A stretch of DNA of 64,000 nucleotides from Clostridiales bacterium UBA3259 (GCA_002362625.1 DEUP01000033.1:34094-98093), one strand, 5' to 3'. Shown: positions 42,937 through 52,790, counted from the stretch's first letter. Notes: a model not told the origin generated them from the sequence alone. Program-made: numbers and translations.

Positions 42937-43626
42937 ATGAGTGGAATCCTTTACGGTGTGGGCGTAGGCCCCGGCGACCCGGAGCTTCTGACCCTGAAAG
43001 CCTTGAGAATTCTGCGGGAAAGCGATGTGATCGCCATTCCCGCGGAAACGAAAGAATCCTGTGCTGCCTACACAATCGCTCTGGGAGTTTGTCCGGAGCT
43101 GGAACGCAAGGAGCTGCTGACCGTGCCCATGCCCATGACCAAGGATCCGATTGCGCTGGAACGCAGCCACGAATCCGCCGCGAAGGCCATTGCGAAGCAG
43201 CTGGATCAGGGACGCCAGGTGGCGTTTGTGACCCTGGGCGATCCCACTGTATACTCCACGTTTCTTTATGTCCACAGGAAAATCGCCGGGATGGGCTATG
43301 ACACCGCCATTGTCAGCGGAATTCCCTCCTTCTGCGCCGTGGCTGCCAGGCTCAATCAGGGACTGGCAGAGGGGTCTCAGCCCCTGCATATTCTGCCCGG
43401 CACCTACCACAGCGGAGGCGGGGACGCCATCACAGCCCTTCGGGGCACCAAGGTGCTGATGAAAACAGGCAAAAACATGGCCCGTGTCCGCGGAAGCATC
43501 TTAGAAAGCGGACAGGAAGCGGTTCTGGTGGAAAACTGCGGTATGCCGGGAGAGAAAATCTACCAGGGCGCCGACAGCTTCCCGGATCACCCCAGCTACT
43601 ATTCTTTGATCATTGTGAAGGAGTGA
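42937..43626 (+). CDS. cbiL: Cobalt-precorrin-2 C20-methyltransferase
   Basis: First SAM-dependent methylation after cobalt insertion; 229 residues. The tetrapyrrole-methylase signatures are GVGVGPGDPELLTLKA (N-terminus), VTLGDPTVYSTF (about 100) and SGIPSFCAVAA. The Asp-Pro-Thr-Val segment with the nearby Tyr is typical of the C20 enzymes (CobI/CbiL). It starts two bases after cbiD. Confidence 0.94.
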   Translation: MSGILYGVGVGPGDPELLTLKALRILRESDVIAIPAETKESCAAYTIALGVCPELERKELLTVPMPMTKDPIALERSHESAAKAIAKQLDQGRQVAFVTLGDPTVYSTFLYVHRKIAGMGYDTAIVSGIPSFCAVAARLNQGLAEGSQPLHILPGTYHSGGGDAITALRGTKVLMKTGKNMARVRGSILESGQEAVLVENCGMPGEKIYQGADSFPDHPSYYSLIIVKE

Positions 43627-43632
43627 AGCCCT

Positions 43633-44388
43633 ATGGTGCATTTTGTGGGAGCGGGAAGCGGCGCCGTGGATCTGATTACCGTCCGGGGCGCTCGTCTGCT
43701 GAAGGAGGCGGACGTGGTAATCTATGCCGGATCCCTGGTCAACCCGGAGGTCCTGCACTATGCGGGCGAGGGTTGTCAGGTTTACAACAGCGCGGAAATG
43801 ACCCTTGAGCAGGTGCTGGAAGTCATCAAATCCGCCGAAGCCGAGGGAAAAACCACCGTCCGGCTTCATACCGGTGATTCCAGCATTTTCGGCGCGGTAC
43901 GGGAGCAGTTTGACCAGCTAAACAAGCTGGGAATCGACTACGATGTCTGTCCCGGTGTCAGCGCCTTCTGCGGGGCGGCCTCGACACTGCGGGCGGAGTA
44001 CACCCTGCCGGAGGTGAGCCAGACCGTTATCATTACCCGGGCGGCGGGAAGAACGCCTGTGCCGGAGGGGCAGTCTGTCCGGGAATTATCCTCCCACCGG
44101 GCCACCATGGTGCTGTTTCTCAGCACCGGGCTGACGGAACCGCTGCAAAGGGAGCTGCTGGAAGGCGGCTATCCCGGCAGCACTCCCGTGGCCGTGGTCT
44201 ATAAAGCCACCTGGCCGGAGGAAAGGGTTTTCCATTGTACCGTGGAGACACTGCACCGGACGGTGACAGAAAACCGGCTTTCCAAAACCGCGCTGATTAT
44301 CGTGGGAGACTGTCTGGGAGACCGGTATGGGCGCAGCCGCCTGTATGCGCCGGACTTTTCTACGGAATTCCGGGAGGCAAGGGAATGA
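43633..44388 (+). CDS. cbiF: Cobalt-precorrin-4 C11-methyltransferase
   Basis: 251 residues. Signatures: VHFVGAGSGAVDLITVRGARLL, VIYAGSLVNPEVL, RLHTGDSSIFGAVREQ and PGVSAFCGAAS, as in CbiF/CobM. The C-terminal half carries VVYKATWPEE, conserved in the family. It starts six bases after cbiL and its stop overlaps the cbiG start (ATGA). Confidence 0.95.
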   Translation: MVHFVGAGSGAVDLITVRGARLLKEADVVIYAGSLVNPEVLHYAGEGCQVYNSAEMTLEQVLEVIKSAEAEGKTTVRLHTGDSSIFGAVREQFDQLNKLGIDYDVCPGVSAFCGAASTLRAEYTLPEVSQTVIITRAAGRTPVPEGQSVRELSSHRATMVLFLSTGLTEPLQRELLEGGYPGSTPVAVVYKATWPEERVFHCTVETLHRTVTENRLSKTALIIVGDCLGDRYGRSRLYAPDFSTEFREARE

Positions 44389-45404
44389 AAGCCGCCCTGT
44401 TTGCCTACAGCCGTCAGGGAGTCAGAACCGCCCGCAGAATTTTGGCCCATTTCAAGGACGATGAGATCCGCCCCTTTACCATGGAACGGTTTGCCGAAGA
44501 AGGCTTTTCTTCCATTCAGCGGCCATCCCCGTCATTTTACGGTCCGCTGTTTTCCTGGGCGGACGCCATGGTTTTTGTAGGCTCCTGCGGCATTGCCGTC
44601 CGTGAGGTCGCGCCCCATGTGAAAAGCAAGCTGACAGACCCCGCGGTCATTGTTGTGGACGAGCTGGCAAGGTTTGTGGTGCCCCTTCTCTCCGGCCACA
44701 TCGGCGGTGGGAACGCGCTGGCTCTGGAATTAGCGGATTTTCTGGGCGCGGCTCCGGTGATCACTACCGCCACGGACATCAACCGGAAATTCTCTGTGGA
44801 CGCCTGGGCGGCCAGACAGGGGCTCACCATCACAGATCTCCAAACCGTGAAGCACGTCTCCGCCCGGATTCTGGAAGCAGACGTGCCGATCTGCTCGGAC
44901 TTTCCCATTGTCACCCCGCTGCCCAGGGGTACGGTGGAAGGGGCGTCCGGAGAAATTGGAATCTGCGTTTCCTGTGGGATGCGGGAGCCCTTTGACGAGA
45001 CGCTGCTGCTGGTGCCGCCGGTATTGCATCTGGGTGTCGGCTGCCGAAGAGGGACATCCTGCCAGGCTATCGAGACGGCGGTATCCCAGGTCTGCCGGGA
45101 GCATGGCCTTCATCCAAAGGCCCTCAAGCAGGCTGCATCCATTGACCTGAAGGCGGAGGAAACCGGGCTGCTGGAATTTTGTGAAAAGCGCGGCCTGCCT
45201 GTTTCCTTTTACTCCGCTCAGGACCTGCGGAAGGTTCCCGGGGAATTTACCGGGTCAGATCGTGTTCTGCGGATAACCGGGGTGGACAATGTGTGTGAAC
45301 GGGCGGCCATGGTGGGCGCGGAGAAGCTGCTTGTAAAGAAAACCGCAATGGACGGTGTCACCGTTGCCATTGCCCAGGAGCATTGGGAGGTACGTTTTGA
45401 GTAA
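44385..45404 (+). CDS. cbiG: Cobalt-precorrin-5A hydrolase
   Basis: Opens the ring-A lactone and releases acetaldehyde, the step that replaces oxygen-dependent ring contraction; 339 residues. The N-terminal domain has VGSCGIAVREVAPHVKSKLTDPAV and LLSGHIGGGNALA; the C-terminal CobE/GbiG domain has LGVGCRRGTSCQAIE and ITGVDNVCERAAM. I took the ATG at 44385 (overlapping cbiF); longer frames are spurious. It overlaps the TTG start of cbiH by eight bases. Confidence 0.95.
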   Translation: MKAALFAYSRQGVRTARRILAHFKDDEIRPFTMERFAEEGFSSIQRPSPSFYGPLFSWADAMVFVGSCGIAVREVAPHVKSKLTDPAVIVVDELARFVVPLLSGHIGGGNALALELADFLGAAPVITTATDINRKFSVDAWAARQGLTITDLQTVKHVSARILEADVPICSDFPIVTPLPRGTVEGASGEIGICVSCGMREPFDETLLLVPPVLHLGVGCRRGTSCQAIETAVSQVCREHGLHPKALKQAASIDLKAEETGLLEFCEKRGLPVSFYSAQDLRKVPGEFTGSDRVLRITGVDNVCERAAMVGAEKLLVKKTAMDGVTVAIAQEHWEVRFE

Positions 45405-46128
45405 ATTAACGGTTGTGGGCATTGGCCCCGGGGATTACGAGAATATGACGGTGGGAGCGGATCGGGCGCTTCAGGCCTGTGATGTGATCATCGGCTACCA
45501 TGTGTATGTGGATCTGGTGAAGGAGCGGTATCCGGGCAAGGAATTTCTGACCACCCCCATGACCCGGGAAGTAGAGCGCTGTCAGATGGCGCTGGACCTG
45601 GCCCGGGAGGGGAAGCATGTGGCCATGGTCTGCTCCGGCGACAGCGGCATCTACGGTATGGCAGCGCTGATTTATGAGCTTCGGGGAGAAAGCCCTGACC
45701 CGGAAGTTAAGATCATTCCCGGCCTGACCGCGGCCTGCAGCGGCGCGGCGCTGCTGGGCGCTCCCCTGACCCACGATTTCGCGGTAATCAGCCTCAGTGA
45801 CCGGCTGACCCCCTGGGAGAAAATTGAAAAGCGGCTGGAAAACGCCGCCGAAGCTGATCTGTCTATTGTGATCTACAATCCCGCCAGCCGCGGCCGGCCG
45901 GATCACCTCCGCCGTGCCTGTGACATTTTGCTGCGGCATCTGCCCGGGGATCGGCTCTGCGGCATTGCCAGCCAGATTGGACGTGCCGGGGAAAGGGGAC
46001 GGGTGCTGACACTGGAGGCGCTGAGCACAGCGGAAACAGATATGTTCTGCACGGTGTTCATCGGCAACAGCATGACAAAATCCATCAGCGGGAAACTGGT
46101 GACGCCAAGAGGATACCGGGATGTATAA
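45397..46128 (+). CDS. cbiH: Cobalt-precorrin-3B C17-methyltransferase
   Basis: Methylates C17 and drives ring contraction; 243 residues. The start is probably TTG at 45397 with GGGAGG six bases upstream, giving SKLTVVGIGPGDYENMT. Other signatures: GYHVYVDLV, MVCSGDSGIYGMAALIYEL, PGLTAACSGAALLGAPLTHDF and YNPASRGRPDHL. It overlaps the end of cbiG and its end overlaps the CbiJET start by eight bases. Confidence 0.94.
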   Translation: MSKLTVVGIGPGDYENMTVGADRALQACDVIIGYHVYVDLVKERYPGKEFLTTPMTREVERCQMALDLAREGKHVAMVCSGDSGIYGMAALIYELRGESPDPEVKIIPGLTAACSGAALLGAPLTHDFAVISLSDRLTPWEKIEKRLENAAEADLSIVIYNPASRGRPDHLRRACDILLRHLPGDRLCGIASQIGRAGERGRVLTLEALSTAETDMFCTVFIGNSMTKSISGKLVTPRGYRDV

Positions 46129-48097
46129 AATCTGTGTTTTTGCCGGAACCACCGAGGGACGGGAGCTGATCGAGTTTCTCAGCACCCAGAATCTTTCCGT
46201 CACCGCCTGCGTGGCGACGGAGTACGCAGAGGCGCTGCTCCCCAAGTCGGATAATCTGACGGTTTCCGCCAGGAGACTTCCGGTGGACCAAATCGTCCAT
46301 CTCCTGCGGGAAAATACCTTCCATCTGGTGATCGACGCCACCCATCCCTATGCCCAGTCCATTACCCAAAGTATTGCCGACGCCTGCACGGAAACGGGAA
46401 CGGAGTATCTGAGACTGCTCAGAAACGCGTCCCCAATCCCGGATGACGCGATTTACGTGGAGAACGCCGCCGCTGGGGTGCGCTTCCTGAACACCGTGGA
46501 AGGGAAGGTTCTTCTGACCACCGGAAGCAAGGAATTGGCCGCCTTTTCCGGGATGGACGGGTTTTCGGAGAGAGTCTATGCCCGGGTGCTTCCCATGGAA
46601 AGCTCCCTGGAAAGCTGCCGCGTCGCGGGACTGAGGCCTGCCCACATCATTGCCATGCAGGGGCCGTTTTCCCAGGAACTGAATGAAGCCGTTCTCCGCT
46701 TTACCGGGGCCAAATGGATGGTCACAAAGGATGGCGGGGACGCTGGTGGATTCGCGGAAAAAGCCGCCGCCGCCCGGGAAGCCGGTGCAAAGCTGGTGGT
46801 CATTGGCCGCCCTGCCCAGCGGGAGGGCATGGGCTTTTCTCAGGTGGTGGAAATATTATGTAAACGATTTGGGTGCGTCTGGACGCCCCATGTCAGCATT
46901 GTGAGTTTAGGCCCCGGGAGCCGGGGCGCCATGACCGGGGAAGCGGAGGCGGCTATCCGCGGGGCCGATTGTCTGATCGGTGCCCGGCGGATGCTGGAGG
47001 CAGTGGCAGCGCCCGGTCAGGCCCAATACTGCGCCGTTGCTCCTGACGCCATTTCGGATTACATCCTTGCCCACCGGGAATACCGGCGGTTCGCCGTGGT
47101 CATGTCCGGCGACGCGGGCTTTTTCAGCGGTACAAAAAAGCTGCTCCCTCTGCTGGATGGATGCGAAACAGAGGTGATCCCTGGACTAAGCTCCCTGGTA
47201 ACCCTGTGTGCCAGATTGCAAACCTCCTACGAGGACGTGTATGTGACCAGCCTCCACGGGAGGGATCACAGTATTGTCCCAGATGTCCGTTCTCACCGGC
47301 GGGTGTTTGCTCTGGTCGGCGGTGAAAACGGAATCAGGCAGCTGTGCGCGGCGCTGACTCAGGCAGGTCTGGGCCAGGTGACTGTTCACGTTGGCCAGCG
47401 GCTGAGCTATCCGGAGGAGCAAATTGTCAGCGGCACCGCGGCGGAGCTGGCGGAGGGGAGCTACGATTCCCTGAGCGCCGCGCTGATTGAAAACAAGGCC
47501 CCTGACGCCGTGGTGACCCACGGCCTGCCGGACGCGGCCTTCCTCCGGGCGGAAGCAGTTCCCATGACAAAAAGTGAGGTACGCGCCGTTGCCCTTTCCA
47601 AGCTGAGGCTGACGGAAAACGCCGTCTGCTGGGATGTGGGCGCGGGAACCGGGTCTGTGGCCATTGAGATGGCCCTTCAGGCAAAGGGAGGATGGGTATA
47701 CGCCATCGAGCGGAAGGATGCCGCCCTGAAGCTGCTGGAAGAAAACAAGCGGGCACTTTTCGCGGAAAACCTGACCGTGGTTTCCGGCTCTGCCCCGGAG
47801 GACTGCGGGACGCTTCCCGCTCCCTCCCATGTGTTTATCGGCGGAAGCGGCGGAAGGATGCGCCAAATTCTGGAGCTGGTTCTGAAAAAGAATCCCCATG
47901 CCCGTATCGTGGCCACTGCCATCTCTCTGGAGTCCATTGGGGAGCTGACGGACTGCATGAAGGTGTTTCCCTTTACCGAGACGGAGGTGGTCAGTATGAG
48001 CGTTGCCAGAGATCGGAAGGCAGGCGCGTTTCATCTGATGACGGGACAGAACCCTATTTATATTTTCACCATGCAGTGCGGAGGTGACCCGGCGTGA
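46121..48097 (+). CDS. CbiJ-CbiE-CbiT trifunctional fusion
   Basis: 658 residues joining three enzymes. Residues 1-~248: precorrin-6A reductase CbiJ (VFAGTTEGRELIEFL, IDATHPYA, AMQGPFSQELNEA). About 255-455: CbiE-type C5 methyltransferase (VSLGPGSRGAMTGEAEAAI, SGDAGFFSG, PGLSSLVTLCA). About 460-658: CbiT-type C15 methyltransferase/decarboxylase, a class I SAM fold with MTKSEVRAVALSKL, WDVGAGTGSVAIEMA and FIGGSGGRM. CbiE-CbiT fusions (CobL-like) are common; the added CbiJ puts three consecutive steps, reduction then C5/C15 methylation, on one chain. It overlaps its neighbours by 8 and 4 bases. Confidence 0.94.
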   Translation: MYKICVFAGTTEGRELIEFLSTQNLSVTACVATEYAEALLPKSDNLTVSARRLPVDQIVHLLRENTFHLVIDATHPYAQSITQSIADACTETGTEYLRLLRNASPIPDDAIYVENAAAGVRFLNTVEGKVLLTTGSKELAAFSGMDGFSERVYARVLPMESSLESCRVAGLRPAHIIAMQGPFSQELNEAVLRFTGAKWMVTKDGGDAGGFAEKAAAAREAGAKLVVIGRPAQREGMGFSQVVEILCKRFGCVWTPHVSIVSLGPGSRGAMTGEAEAAIRGADCLIGARRMLEAVAAPGQAQYCAVAPDAISDYILAHREYRRFAVVMSGDAGFFSGTKKLLPLLDGCETEVIPGLSSLVTLCARLQTSYEDVYVTSLHGRDHSIVPDVRSHRRVFALVGGENGIRQLCAALTQAGLGQVTVHVGQRLSYPEEQIVSGTAAELAEGSYDSLSAALIENKAPDAVVTHGLPDAAFLRAEAVPMTKSEVRAVALSKLRLTENAVCWDVGAGTGSVAIEMALQAKGGWVYAIERKDAALKLLEENKRALFAENLTVVSGSAPEDCGTLPAPSHVFIGGSGGRMRQILELVLKKNPHARIVATAISLESIGELTDCMKVFPFTETEVVSMSVARDRKAGAFHLMTGQNPIYIFTMQCGGDPA

Positions 48098-49056
48098 AAT
48101 GGTCTTTATATGCCCTTTTGATTGGTTTCTCCATGGATCTGCTGATGGGGGATCCCCATAGCCTCCCCCATCCGGTAGTGGGAATGGGGAAGCTGATTGA
48201 CCTTTTGGAAAAGAGTCTTCGGCGGATATTCCCCAAAACCCCAAATGGGGAAATTGGGGCCGGCGCGGTGCTTTGGGTATTGGTCGCGGTTATCTGTACG
48301 GCCATTCCCGCCGGAATTCTGTACCTTTGCCATCAGGTCAGCCCCTGGCTTCGGCTCACGGTGGAGAGCATTCTGTGCTGGCAGGTTCTGGCTGCCAAAT
48401 CCCTGAAGGACGAAGCCATGAAGGTCTATACCGCTCTGGAAACCGGGGATTTGGAAAAAGCGCGGTATGCCGTATCCATGATCGTAGGCCGGGACACCGC
48501 CCGGCTGGATGATGCCGGAGTGACCCGGGCCGCGGTGGAGACCGTGGCGGAAAACACCTCCGACGGGGTGGTTGCCCCTATGCTCTTTCTGGCTCTGGGA
48601 GGCGCTCCCCTGGGCTTTTTCTACAAGGCCGTCAATACCATGGACTCCATGCTGGGCTATGTGGAGATGCCCTATAAGAACATCGGGCGCATACCGGCGA
48701 AAATGGACGATGCCGCCAATTTTCTCCCCTCCCGGCTGTCGGCCCTGCTGATGATCGCGGCGGGTTTCCTGCTGGGCTGCGACGCCAAAAACGGATGGCG
48801 GATTTTCCGGCGGGATCGGTATTGCCACGCAAGCCCCAACTCCGCCCAGACAGAGTCGGTTTGTGCCGGACTTCTGGGGGTGCGGCTGGCGGGAGATGCC
48901 TGGTATCACGGTGTGCTGCATAAGAAAAAGTATATCGGCGACGCGGACAGGGAAATCGTTCATGGAGATATCCCTCTCGCCTGCCGGCTGCTGTATGTGA
49001 CCGCGTTTCTGGCCCTGATTTTATGTGCGGCAGTGAAGCTGCTCATCATCCGCTAA
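48094..49056 (+). CDS. cbiB: Adenosylcobinamide-phosphate synthase CbiB
   Basis: An integral membrane enzyme that attaches the aminopropanol arm to adenosylcobyric acid; 320 residues with several membrane segments. Motifs: MDLLMGDPHSLPHPVVGMGKLI, VSMIVGRDTARLDDAGVTRAAVETVAEN (read in parts), SDGVVAPM and YKAVNTMDSMLGY. The GTG start at 48094 overlaps the preceding stop (GTGA). CobD, the next gene, supplies the aminopropanol phosphate. Confidence 0.95.
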   Translation: MKWSLYALLIGFSMDLLMGDPHSLPHPVVGMGKLIDLLEKSLRRIFPKTPNGEIGAGAVLWVLVAVICTAIPAGILYLCHQVSPWLRLTVESILCWQVLAAKSLKDEAMKVYTALETGDLEKARYAVSMIVGRDTARLDDAGVTRAAVETVAENTSDGVVAPMLFLALGGAPLGFFYKAVNTMDSMLGYVEMPYKNIGRIPAKMDDAANFLPSRLSALLMIAAGFLLGCDAKNGWRIFRRDRYCHASPNSAQTESVCAGLLGVRLAGDAWYHGVLHKKKYIGDADREIVHGDIPLACRLLYVTAFLALILCAAVKLLIIR

Positions 49057-49066
49057 GGAGACTGTT

Positions 49067-50107
49067 ATGCTGTATCTGACCATTAATCCCCACGGAGGAG
49101 ACGTTTATGACGGGGAAATTCAGCTGGATTTCTCCGCCAACACCAACCCTTACGGCACGCCCCAGGGTGTTCTGGACGCCATGTCCGCGGTTATGACCCG
49201 GGTACACCAGTATCCCGATCCCTATTGCCGGGAGCTGACGAACGCCATCTCGGAATTTGAATCCGTGCCCAGAGACTGGATCCTCTGCGGCAGCGGCGCG
49301 GCGGAGCTGATTTATTCTTACTGTGAAGCCCTGAGGCCCCGGCGGGCTATGGAGCTGGCGCCCACGTTTTCGGAATATTCCCTGGCATTGGAGCGGGTGG
49401 GCTGCCAGGTGGAGCGGTACACCCTGGAAAAGGAGAGTCGGTTTGCCCTGACGGAGGCGTTTCTCCCGGCGTTGGCGCACAGCCGTCCCAACGCAGTGTT
49501 CCTCTGCAATCCCAATAACCCCACCGGTCAGGTAATCGCCATGCCGCTGCTGGAAAAAATTCTGGATGTGTGTGAAAAACAGGATACCTATCTGTTTATG
49601 GACGAGTGCTTTCTGGATCTGTCCGACGATGGGGTGAGCCTGAAATCCCATCTGGGGACGCATCCGAATCTGTTCATTCTGAAAGCGTTTACCAAAAGCT
49701 ATGGCATGGCAGGGGTGCGGCTGGGCTATTGCCTGTGCGCCAAGGCCGGGCTGCTGAAAAAAATGTCCCATACCGTCCAGCCCTGGAATGTATCCACCCT
49801 GGCCCAGGCGGCAGGCGTAGCCGCGCTGGGTGAGCGGGAATTTCTTCAGAAAACCCGGGCGCTCATTCCGAAAGAGCGCCAATGGCTGCAAAGCCAGCTG
49901 GAAGCGCTGGGCTTCTGGGTGTGCCCCTCCAGGGCGAATTACCTGCTGTTTCAGGGGAGACCGGATTTGCGGGAACAGCTGCGGGAGCGGGGCATCGCCA
50001 TTCGCGGCTGCGGCAACTACCATGGTCTGGGGGCCGGCTGGTACCGCGTCGCGGTATGGCTTCATGAGGACAATGAACGCCTGATCCGGGCGATGAAAGA
50101 GGTGTGA
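49067..50107 (+). CDS. cobD: L-threonine-O-3-phosphate decarboxylase (CobD-type aminotransferase fold)
   Basis: 346 residues, PLP-dependent. The fold is that of histidinol-phosphate aminotransferase: [23 protein letters not shown], the PLP Asp in FMDECFLDL and the Schiff-base lysine Lys210 in [17 protein letters not shown]. Within a cobalamin operon, right after cbiB, the CobD role (threonine phosphate to aminopropanol phosphate) is the best reading; a histidinol-phosphate aminotransferase role is less likely. The ATG at 49067 follows AAGGAGACTGTT. Confidence 0.9.
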   Translation: MLYLTINPHGGDVYDGEIQLDFSANTNPYGTPQGVLDAMSAVMTRVHQYPDPYCRELTNAISEFESVPRDWILCGSGAAELIYSYCEALRPRRAMELAPTFSEYSLALERVGCQVERYTLEKESRFALTEAFLPALAHSRPNAVFLCNPNNPTGQVIAMPLLEKILDVCEKQDTYLFMDECFLDLSDDGVSLKSHLGTHPNLFILKAFTKSYGMAGVRLGYCLCAKAGLLKKMSHTVQPWNVSTLAQAAGVAALGEREFLQKTRALIPKERQWLQSQLEALGFWVCPSRANYLLFQGRPDLREQLRERGIAIRGCGNYHGLGAGWYRVAVWLHEDNERLIRAMKEV

Positions 50108-50109
50108 CC

Positions 50110-51573
50110 ATGGCAAAAAACATCATGATTCAGGGCACCATGTCCAATGTGGGAAAGAGCCTGCTGTGCGCGGGGCTGTGCCGCATTCTCAAGCAGGACG
50201 GCTATCGGGTGGCGCCCTTCAAAAGTCAGAACATGGCCCTGAACTCCTTCATCACCAGGGACGGCGGCGAGATGGGCCGTGCTCAGGTGGTGCAGGCGGA
50301 GGCCGCCGGGATTGCGCCGGATGTGCGGATGAATCCCATTTTGCTCAAGCCCACCACCGATGTGGGCAGTCAGGTGATCGTTGCCGGCCAGGCCCGGGGC
50401 AATATGCGGGCCATGGAGTATTACCGAAGGAAGCGGGAATACATCCCTGCCATTCTGGATGCCTACAACAGTCTGGCCCGGGAATATGACATCATCGTCA
50501 TTGAAGGCGCGGGAAGTCCGGCGGAGATCAATCTGAAGCAGGAAGACATTGTAAACATGGGGTTTGCGGAGCTGGTGGACGCGCCTGTGCTGCTGGTGGG
50601 CGACATTGACCGGGGCGGCGTCTTTGCCCAGCTCTACGGGACTGTAGCCCTGCTGGAAGAAGGGGAGCGTGCCCGGATCAAGGGAATCGTTGTCAACAAA
50701 TTCCGGGGAGACCGCTCCATTCTGGAGCCGGGAATTCAGATTCTGGAACGGCTCTGCGGCGTTCCTGTGGCGGGCGTTATTCCCTACACCCATGTGGACA
50801 TTGACGATGAGGACAGCCTTACCGAGCGCTTTACCAGAACGACGGAACGAAAGCGCATTGACATTGCCGTAATCCGGCTGCCCAGAATCTCCAATTTCAC
50901 GGATTTTGCACCCTTTGAACGGTACGAGAGTGTATCTCTGCGCTATGTGGACAGGGTTTCGGATTTGGGCAGCCCGGACATGATCCTGCTTCCCGGCACC
51001 AAAAGCACCATTGCCGACCTGAAATGGCTGCGCCAGTCGGGACTGGAGGCGGCAATTCTGAAGGCGGCATGGTTAGGAACCCTGGTATTCGGCATTTGCG
51101 GCGGATACCAGATGCTGGGACGCAGCGTCCGCGACCCGGATCAGGTGGAGGCCGCCGGGGTTACGGAGCTTTCGGGCCTAGGGATTCTGGACATGGACAC
51201 GGTTTTTCTTGGCGAAAAGGTGCAGACCCAAACCGCGGGAGTCTTCCACGGTGTCGGCGGGATGCTCTCCGGCTTAAACGGTATGTCCTATACCGGCTAT
51301 GAGATCCACATGGGCCGCAGTCAGGAGAAGCTGCCCCCCTTGCAGGGAAAGGGAAATGTCTACGGCACCTACATCCATGGCATTTTCGACGCGCCTGGGG
51401 TCAGTGATGAAATGCTCCGTGTCCTTTGCGCCCAAAAAGGCCTGGATTTTGCCGCACTGGGCACCTTTGACCCGCGGGAATATAAGGAACGTCAGTATGA
51501 CCTGCTGGCAGATGCCGTCCGGGGCGGGCTGGACATGGAGCTTGTCTACCGCGTCATCAACCGGGAAGCCTGA
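50110..51573 (+). CDS. cbiP: Cobyric acid synthase
   Basis: Amidates four further side chains of adenosylcobyrinate diamide; 487 residues (also called cobQ). The N-terminal P-loop has [11 protein letters not shown], with [10 protein letters not shown] and [10 protein letters not shown]; the C-terminal class I amidotransferase domain has [12 protein letters not shown], the catalytic cysteine in [11 protein letters not shown] and a terminal GTYIHGIFD. The ATG at 50110 is preferred to a GTG two codons upstream. It is the last gene of the operon, followed by a strong terminator. Confidence 0.96.
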   Translation: MAKNIMIQGTMSNVGKSLLCAGLCRILKQDGYRVAPFKSQNMALNSFITRDGGEMGRAQVVQAEAAGIAPDVRMNPILLKPTTDVGSQVIVAGQARGNMRAMEYYRRKREYIPAILDAYNSLAREYDIIVIEGAGSPAEINLKQEDIVNMGFAELVDAPVLLVGDIDRGGVFAQLYGTVALLEEGERARIKGIVVNKFRGDRSILEPGIQILERLCGVPVAGVIPYTHVDIDDEDSLTERFTRTTERKRIDIAVIRLPRISNFTDFAPFERYESVSLRYVDRVSDLGSPDMILLPGTKSTIADLKWLRQSGLEAAILKAAWLGTLVFGICGGYQMLGRSVRDPDQVEAAGVTELSGLGILDMDTVFLGEKVQTQTAGVFHGVGGMLSGLNGMSYTGYEIHMGRSQEKLPPLQGKGNVYGTYIHGIFDAPGVSDEMLRVLCAQKGLDFAALGTFDPREYKERQYDLLADAVRGGLDMELVYRVINREA

Positions 51574-51597
51574 ATCGGGAGTGTAGGCATCATAAAA

Positions 51598-51631
51598 CAA
51601 GAACCCGGCTGCTTTCGCAGCCGGGTTCTTG
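51598..51631. terminator. Bidirectional terminator after the cobalamin operon
   Basis: A perfect 15-bp inverted repeat (arms 51598-51612 and 51617-51631, TTTC loop) separates the convergent cbiP and CD1247-like genes. Confidence 0.88.
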
Positions 51632-51639
51632 GACTACTA

Positions 51640-52104
51640 TTACTCGTCATCCTCCAGGGAGAACTCCAGGACTTCCCCGCAGTTGGGGCAGACGATGCTT
51701 CCCTTTTCCAGGGTCTCTTCGTCAAAGTTGATGACCTCGCCGCAGGCGCACTCCACCTCGTAGATGGTGGAATCGGCATCCCCAAAGTCGAAGCCTTCCT
51801 CCGGATCTTCCTCATCGTCCTCGTCGTCCTCAGAGAAATCCCAGTCGTCGTCATCATCCTCGTCTTCGTCCCAGTCGTCATCCTCGTCCATGATATAATC
51901 CTCAATGGCGTCCAGGTCTTCCTCGATCTCGTCCAGCTCATCGGAAATGGCAATGGTGGTCTCCTCAATGTCGGTGACACGCTTTGTCACATCTCCCAGC
52001 AGATCCACAATGGCGGCAATCATCTTGCCCTCGTCGGACTCGGTGTTCAGCTTCAGGCCGTCCATCAGACCCTTGAGATACGCGGACTTTTCAGAAATCG
52101 TCAT
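51640..52104 (-). CDS. CD1247-like acidic zinc-ribbon protein
   Basis: 154 residues. An N-terminal helical domain (1-~68, starting TISEKSAYLKGLMDGLKL) matches the clostridial 'CD1247 N-terminal domain' family. A stretch of almost pure Asp/Glu (about 70-110) follows, then a C-terminal zinc ribbon with CACGE and CPNCGE. Function unknown. The ATG at 52104 follows AAAAGGAGGCG; it is 30 bases after efp and likely cotranscribed with it. Confidence 0.85.
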   Translation of the reverse strand: MTISEKSAYLKGLMDGLKLNTESDEGKMIAAIVDLLGDVTKRVTDIEETTIAISDELDEIEEDLDAIEDYIMDEDDDWDEDEDDDDDWDFSEDDEDDEEDPEEGFDFGDADSTIYEVECACGEVINFDEETLEKGSIVCPNCGEVLEFSLEDDE

Positions 52105-52134
52105 GCTAGCGCCTCCTTTTCAGGCTCAGGCGAA

Positions 52135-52698
52135 TCAGGCCTTGGAGCGGCCCAGGTATTCGCCGGTACGGGTGTCGATCTGAATCTTGTCGCCCTCGTT
52201 GATGAACAGGGGCACCTTCACCTCAGCGCCGGTTTCCACGGTAGCGGGCTTGGTGACGTTGGTAGCGGTGTTGCCGGCAAAGCCAGGCTCGGTCTTGGTG
52301 ACCACCAGATCCACAAAGTTGGGCACTTCCACGCCGAAGACCTTACCCTTGTAGCTCATAACGGTGCAGATGTCGTTCTCCTTGACGAACTTGAAGGAAT
52401 CGTCCAGGTTGGCGCTGTCGATGGGCTCCAGCTCGTAGGTTTCCTGATCCATGAAGTAGTACAGAGAACCGTCGTTGTAGCTGTACTCCATCTTCTTTCT
52501 CTCAATATAAGCGGTGGGGAACTTGGCAGAAGGGTTCAAGCTGGTTTCGGTTACGCCGCCGGTGATCACGTTGCGCATCTTCACACGGACGAAGGCAGCG
52601 CCCTTGCCGGGCTTCACATGCTGGAACTCGATGACCTGCATGACCTTGCCGTCCATCTCGAAGGTAATGCCGTTTCTAATATCGCCTGCAGAAATCAT
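52135..52698 (-). CDS. efp: Elongation factor P
   Basis: Rescues ribosomes stalled at polyproline; 187 residues, three beta-barrel domains. The tip lysine is Lys32 in [11 protein letters not shown], and the C-terminal signature [10 protein letters not shown] is present. The ATG at 52698 lies behind TTAGGAGGATAAAGAA. It has its own promoter between it and the upstream M24 peptidase gene. The partner modification genes are not in the window. Confidence 0.96.
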   Translation of the reverse strand: MISAGDIRNGITFEMDGKVMQVIEFQHVKPGKGAAFVRVKMRNVITGGVTETSLNPSAKFPTAYIERKKMEYSYNDGSLYYFMDQETYELEPIDSANLDDSFKFVKENDICTVMSYKGKVFGVEVPNFVDLVVTKTEPGFAGNTATNVTKPATVETGAEVKVPLFINEGDKIQIDTRTGEYLGRSKA

Positions 52699-52761
52699 TT
52701 CTTTATCCTCCTAAGGTACCTCCCGTTCCGGGAGACATTTTTTGCAAACTTCATCTCATAT

Positions 52762-52790
52762 ATTTTAACGCATGCCAAGGAAATATGCAA
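52762..52790 (-). promoter_or_regulatory. SigA-type promoter of efp
   Basis: The minus strand reads TTGCAT (52790-52785), a 17-base spacer, TAAAAT (52767-52762). A CTCCCG-GAA-CGGGAG hairpin (52720-52734) sits in the leader just before the ribosome site. Confidence 0.7.
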
